In this document: in pieces, positions 7,590 through 10,266 of the stretch
How positions within the stretch are numbered: the stretch's first letter is position 1
Layout of the letters: every line of letters begins with the position of its first letter
Assembly: GCA_013043945.1 (NCBI GenBank)
Contig: JABEUW010000074.1
Coordinates: forward strand, 1-10,266
DNA: 10,266 bases
Origin: Vulcanimicrobiota bacterium
GTDB taxonomy: Bacteria > Vulcanimicrobiota > Vulcanimicrobiia > Vulcanimicrobiales > Vulcanimicrobiaceae
Reading direction: 5' to 3'
Program-made: the position numbers and the translations under genes
The notes under the pieces: generated by a model
What the model was told of the DNA's origin: nothing
Database searches by the model: none
The model's input: the letters and a program-made list of their open reading frames with translations, nothing else

Positions 7590-8180
7590 ATGCGGATAGG
7601 ATTGACCGGCGGTATCGGCAGCGGAAAGAGCGAGGTCGCGGCGGAGTTCGAGCGTTGCGGTGCGTTCGCGATCGATACCGACGAGGTGGCGCGCGAAGCG
7701 GTCGCACCGGGAAGTGCGGCGCTCGCCGCGATCGAACGGCGATGGCCGGCTGCCGTCGTCGGCGGTTCGCTCGACCGAGCCGCGCTTGCGGCCGCGGTCT
7801 TCGAGAACGATGCCGAGCGGCTGCACCTCAACGGCATTCTTCACCCCGAGATTCGGCGGATCGCCTTCGCACGCGAGCGCAACGCCGCGCCCGGGCAACT
7901 CATCGTCCACGTCGTGCCGTTGCTTTTCGAAAGCGACTACGCACGGCTCGTCGATCGCACGGTGTTGGTCATCGCGCCGCCGGAGCGACGGATCGAACGC
8001 GTGATGGCACGCGATAGCGCACAGCGCGATTCGGTGCTCGCGCGGATGCGCGCGCAGATCGATCCCGAAAGTGCGCGTGCGCTCGCCGACGAAATTATCG
8101 AGAACGACGGCGATGTGGAGCGGCTACGGGAGCGCAGTCGTGCGCTCTACCATCGGCTCGTAGCGGCGCCGAGCGGCTAA
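7590..8180 (+). CDS. coaE: Dephospho-CoA kinase
   Basis: Catalyses the last step of coenzyme A synthesis, phosphorylating the 3'-hydroxyl of dephospho-CoA with ATP, in the cytoplasm. The 196-residue length is normal. The protein opens with MRIGLTGGIGSGKS: P-loop 7-14, with the Lys and Ser that bind ATP. Then come FAIDTDEVARE (D29, D31 at the substrate site), LHPEIRR (84-90), VPLLFES (109-115; the family's conserved LL-F-E segment), the lid-region VMARDSAQRD and the C-terminal signature ADEIIENDGD (166-175). The start at 7590 places the P-loop at the usual position. An ATG at 7579 is out of frame. No strong ribosome binding site is seen; the hairpin ends 16 bases upstream. The last 86 bp overlap, on the opposite strand, the end of the BsuPI-domain gene. 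Confidence 0.96.
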   Translation: MRIGLTGGIGSGKSEVAAEFERCGAFAIDTDEVAREAVAPGSAALAAIERRWPAAVVGGSLDRAALAAAVFENDAERLHLNGILHPEIRRIAFARERNAAPGQLIVHVVPLLFESDYARLVDRTVLVIAPPERRIERVMARDSAQRDSVLARMRAQIDPESARALADEIIENDGDVERLRERSRALYHRLVAAPSG

Positions 8181-8823
8181 CGTCGAAACCGCGCACGCCG
8201 CGCATCGCAGTTACCTGTCCGCGCACGACGATGCACCGCCCCGCGGCGATGCCGCGAACGATCCGCGAGAGTTGGAGCGAGTGCCCCGCCGCACTCACGG
8301 AGTCGCGATCGGGATCGAGCCTCCCGGCGATCGTGGCAACGCTGCCGACGGGAAGCGCTGCGACGGCGCTCGGTGCGAGCGGTGCGATAAACCGGAGCGA
8401 GCGCTCCGCGCGTAAATGCGCGCCGACGCCTTCGAAATCTGCAACGACGCGATAGCGCCCCTGCGCCGGGCTCGCGCCGTCGCCCGCGAGCGCACTCCAA
8501 ACGTAGGTGACGAAGATCGATGCGCCGGGTGCAATATTGCGCGCGTGCGTTCCACCGAGCGGCGCTGCTCGCGCCGTGGAGACCTGCGCCGAATGCCAGA
8601 TCGCCTTGTTGCCGCGATAGATCGTGATGGAGTATTCGTTCGGCGAAGCGAAGGCGACGTCGCGCCGACTCTCGCTCGGATTATCGACGATGAGTTGGAT
8701 GCCGACGGGATCGAGCAAATCGAAGCTCGTGCGGGCGAAGCGCAGGGAGAGCGCGAGCGGCGGTTGCGGCGTCGCCGCGAGCAGTGCGAGTACGGCGATG
8801 GGGGCGAAGATGCGGCGAATCAC
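8095..8823 (-). CDS. Secreted protein with BsuPI-type domain and possible OB-fold-like C-terminal part
   Basis: A 242-residue exported protein. The N-terminus MIRRIFAPIAVLALLAATPQ is a signal peptide, with cleavage likely near residue 17. Residues 28-132 resemble the BsuPI domain (intracellular proteinase inhibitor, PF12690): LLDPVGIQLIVDNPSE, VAFASPNEYSITIYRGNKAIWHS, an APGASIFVTYVW strand and a GRYRVVADF strand. In other exported proteins this domain is an accessory beta-sandwich, so inhibitor activity is not assured. Residues 158-215 (SVATIAGRL, CIVVRGQVTAMRGVRGFDV) have the strand pattern of a small OB-like barrel; this is inference. The last 28 residues (215-242, rich in Arg, Ala and Pro) are read antisense to the end of coaE and may be an unstructured tail. 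The start is GTG, and GTGA overlaps the stop of the upstream amidohydrolase gene, so the two are translationally coupled. The substrate or partner is unknown. Confidence 0.75.
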   Translation of the reverse strand: MIRRIFAPIAVLALLAATPQPPLALSLRFARTSFDLLDPVGIQLIVDNPSESRRDVAFASPNEYSITIYRGNKAIWHSAQVSTARAAPLGGTHARNIAPGASIFVTYVWSALAGDGASPAQGRYRVVADFEGVGAHLRAERSLRFIAPLAPSAVAALPVGSVATIAGRLDPDRDSVSAAGHSLQLSRIVRGIAAGRCIVVRGQVTAMRGVRGFDVSRSAPLRADGRAHDCAPVAAPHRRRSR

Positions 8824-10178
8824 GGCCTTTCCAGAATGCGCCCCGGATAGGCGATCTCCCCCATCCCCGCGCCGTAGACCGCGCTGCCGTTCACGAAAAC
8901 GCCGTGGATCCCGGCGGGGGCTTGGGCGGGGCGTTCGTAGGTGGCGGTATCGGCGATCGCTCGTTCGTCGAAGAGCACGAGATCGGCGAACGCGCCCTCG
9001 CGAATCTCACCGCGGTCGCGCAGGCCGAAGATTCGTGCGGGTAGCGCGCTGCAGCGGCGGACCGCTTCTTCAAACGTCAGCGTACGGCGCATGCGAACAA
9101 AACGCGCGAAGAGGCGAGGGAAGCTGCCGAATGCGCGCGGATGCGCGAGGCGAAAGGGATCCTCGGTGAAGGGATAGCTCGCATCGGCGATCCCGATGCA
9201 GGCGAACTCCGCCGAGAGCACCGCGGCAACGTCATCTTCGTTCAGGCAGCGGTGCAGGAGCGGCGTTTCGGCGCCGAGCTCCTCGAGTAACGCAAGCGCC
9301 GTGCGCTCCGGCGAGAGGCGTCGGCGCGCCGCAATCGCTTCGATACTCGCACCCAACTCCGCAATGCCGCGTTCGTCGCGAACGGCACGCAGCGAGATGC
9401 GCCCCCATCGTTCGCCGTACTGCAGGCGTGCGTGCAGCATCGCCGCCAGCGTCGTCTCATCGCTCCGCGGCAGCGCGCGCATCGCGGGCGGAAAGAGCGC
9501 CCCGAGCGGCTCGTCGTCGGCGATGTAGGGAAAGAGATCGCAACTGATCGGCATTCCGCGCCCGCGTTCGGCATCGAGCCGTTCGAGTGCGACGTGGACG
9601 AGTGCGCGATCTTCGCCGTACGCGTACGAGAGATGCGAGATATGGAGCGCCATCTCGGTGCGGCGCGCGAGTGCGATCGCCTCGTCGAGTGCGGCGAGCA
9701 GATCTCGCTCGCGATCGCGCAGGTGGACGACGAGCGGAATCCCCGCATTTTTAGCGACGCGCAACGCCTCCTCCGAGGGTGCTCCGGCGCCGAAGCGTAC
9801 GCTGATGCCGCAGGCGCCCCGTTCGATCTCTTCGCGCTGCGCCGGCGCGACGAGTGCGAGATTGAGCCGCAGCGAACCGCGGAGATCGGCTGCTTGCTCG
9901 GCAAGAAAGCTACGATTGCAGGCCCCTTCGATCGCCGTCGTGATTCCTTGAGCGAGCGAGCCCGCGGAACTTCGAGGCTCGAACCATCGTTGCTCTGAGT
10001 GTGCGTGCACGTCGATGAAACCCGGCGCGAGAACCAGCGCCCGTGCGTCGATCCGTTGTCGCGCTTCGAGACCCGAGCAGTCGCCAACCCTCGCGATCCG
10101 CTCTCCGATGAGGGCGATATCGGTGGAAAAGCGTTTTCCCCCACCTCCATCCACAACGCTCGCCTTCTCGAAAATCAC
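8820..10178 (-). CDS. Amidohydrolase of the N-acyl-D-amino-acid deacylase (D-aminoacylase) family
   Basis: Metal-dependent hydrolase of the amidohydrolase superfamily; members of this branch deacylate N-acyl-D-amino acids. Counting from ATG 10223, features in order are: VVDGGGGKRFSTDIALIGERIARVG (23-47), LAPGFIDVHAHSE (HxH at 73 and 75), GITTAIEGACNRS (Cys102 at the metal-Cys position), VVHLRDRERDLLAALDEAI (165-183), LHISHL (H197), DLFPYIADDEPL (229-240), LHRCLNEDDV, IADAS (Asp347, likely catalytic), HPRAFGSFPR, and RGEIREGAFADLVLFD near the end. The length fits the family, slightly on the short side. Start: ATG 10223 would add 15 residues and overlap the start of the opposite-strand gene. 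GTG 10178 (VIFEKASVVDG) matches where the family normally begins, so I use it, although neither start has a clear ribosome binding site. The exact substrate is not readable. The gene is coupled by GTGA to the secreted BsuPI gene. Confidence 0.88.
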   Translation of the reverse strand: MIFEKASVVDGGGGKRFSTDIALIGERIARVGDCSGLEARQRIDARALVLAPGFIDVHAHSEQRWFEPRSSAGSLAQGITTAIEGACNRSFLAEQAADLRGSLRLNLALVAPAQREEIERGACGISVRFGAGAPSEEALRVAKNAGIPLVVHLRDRERDLLAALDEAIALARRTEMALHISHLSYAYGEDRALVHVALERLDAERGRGMPISCDLFPYIADDEPLGALFPPAMRALPRSDETTLAAMLHARLQYGERWGRISLRAVRDERGIAELGASIEAIAARRRLSPERTALALLEELGAETPLLHRCLNEDDVAAVLSAEFACIGIADASYPFTEDPFRLAHPRAFGSFPRLFARFVRMRRTLTFEEAVRRCSALPARIFGLRDRGEIREGAFADLVLFDERAIADTATYERPAQAPAGIHGVFVNGSAVYGAGMGEIAYPGRILERP

Positions 10179-10221
10179 TTTGAGCAATTTTGAGGGCTTT
10201 CTGAATGACGAAAGAGGCGAC
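10179..10221. promoter_or_regulatory. AT-richer gap between divergent genes, likely holding promoters
   Basis: This stretch between the amidohydrolase start (10178, - strand) and the + strand start at 10222 is AT-richer than its surroundings. It holds two copies of TTTGAG, at 10179-10184 and 10189-10194, spaced one helical turn apart. I cannot name a clear -35/-10 pair on either strand. A promoter or regulator site is inferred only from the divergent layout. Confidence 0.3.
10212..10217 (+). promoter_or_regulatory. Ribosome binding site of the partial + strand gene
   Basis: AAGAGG lies 4 bases before ATG 10222. It supports translation on the + strand from there and weighs against the opposite-strand gene starting at the overlapping ATG 10223. 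Confidence 0.5.
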
Positions 10222-10266
10222 ATGGGACTAGCATCGACAGAGACCTACATTCGAGTAAAGGAGACC
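10222..10266 (+). CDS. Start of a gene cut by the window edge; possible acyl carrier protein
   Basis: Fifteen open codons read MGLASTETYIRVKET and run off the window. The ETYxRVKE pattern resembles the first helix of acyl carrier proteins (which carry fatty acids on phosphopantetheine), but the DSL serine motif lies beyond the edge, so this is only a suggestion. The gene has a good ribosome binding site (AAGAGG) and diverges from the amidohydrolase gene. If it is an ACP, coaE nearby would help make the CoA that donates its phosphopantetheine arm; that link may be chance. Confidence 0.45.
   Translation, partial: MGLASTETYIRVKET

Noticed and set aside
7579..7592. ATG 7579 as an alternative coaE start
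   Set aside because: It is 11 bases from ATG 7590 and so out of frame; 7590 places the P-loop where the family has it.
9432..9998. 188-codon + strand frame within the amidohydrolase gene
   Set aside because: Opposite a clearly conserved enzyme, with no domain pattern and no ribosome binding site of note.

Overview
The window is GC-rich bacterial chromosome with densely packed genes and heavy use of GCG, CGC and GAT-CG type codon pairs. Gene content is mostly housekeeping. No insertion sequence, integrase, CRISPR array, tRNA or rRNA was seen. The four-domain ribosomal protein S1, the family A polymerase with a decayed proofreading site and the general codon style would suit a high-GC lineage outside the Proteobacteria (for example Eremiobacterota/WPS-2 or a Chloroflexota/Armatimonadota-like group). 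That placement is a guess from style, not a demonstrated affiliation.

Left and centre, + strand (36 to 8180): six genes run head to tail. A secreted protein built of macroglobulin-type beta domains overlaps polA by ATGA. polA overlaps a small secreted DUF192 protein by 8 bp. After 15 bp comes mutM (Fpg). After 35 bp of A-rich leader comes rpsA, which lacks any usual start codon where its first S1 domain begins. Then come a perfect 14-bp hairpin and coaE. polA and mutM form a base-excision repair pair: MutM removes oxidised guanine and Pol I fills the gap. rpsA and coaE serve translation and coenzyme A synthesis.

Right, - strand (10178 or 10223 down to 8095): a D-aminoacylase-type amidohydrolase is joined by a GTGA overlap to a secreted BsuPI-domain protein. 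The end of the latter runs 86 bp antisense into the end of coaE. At the right edge, a + strand gene begins at 10222 with a good ribosome binding site. Only 15 codons are visible; they resemble the start of an acyl carrier protein.

No clearly new multi-gene system is visible. The best leads are the non-canonical start of rpsA (ATC at 6320 or 6323), the macroglobulin-type protein that lacks a thioester domain yet is coupled to polA, and the antisense overlap of the BsuPI gene with coaE.
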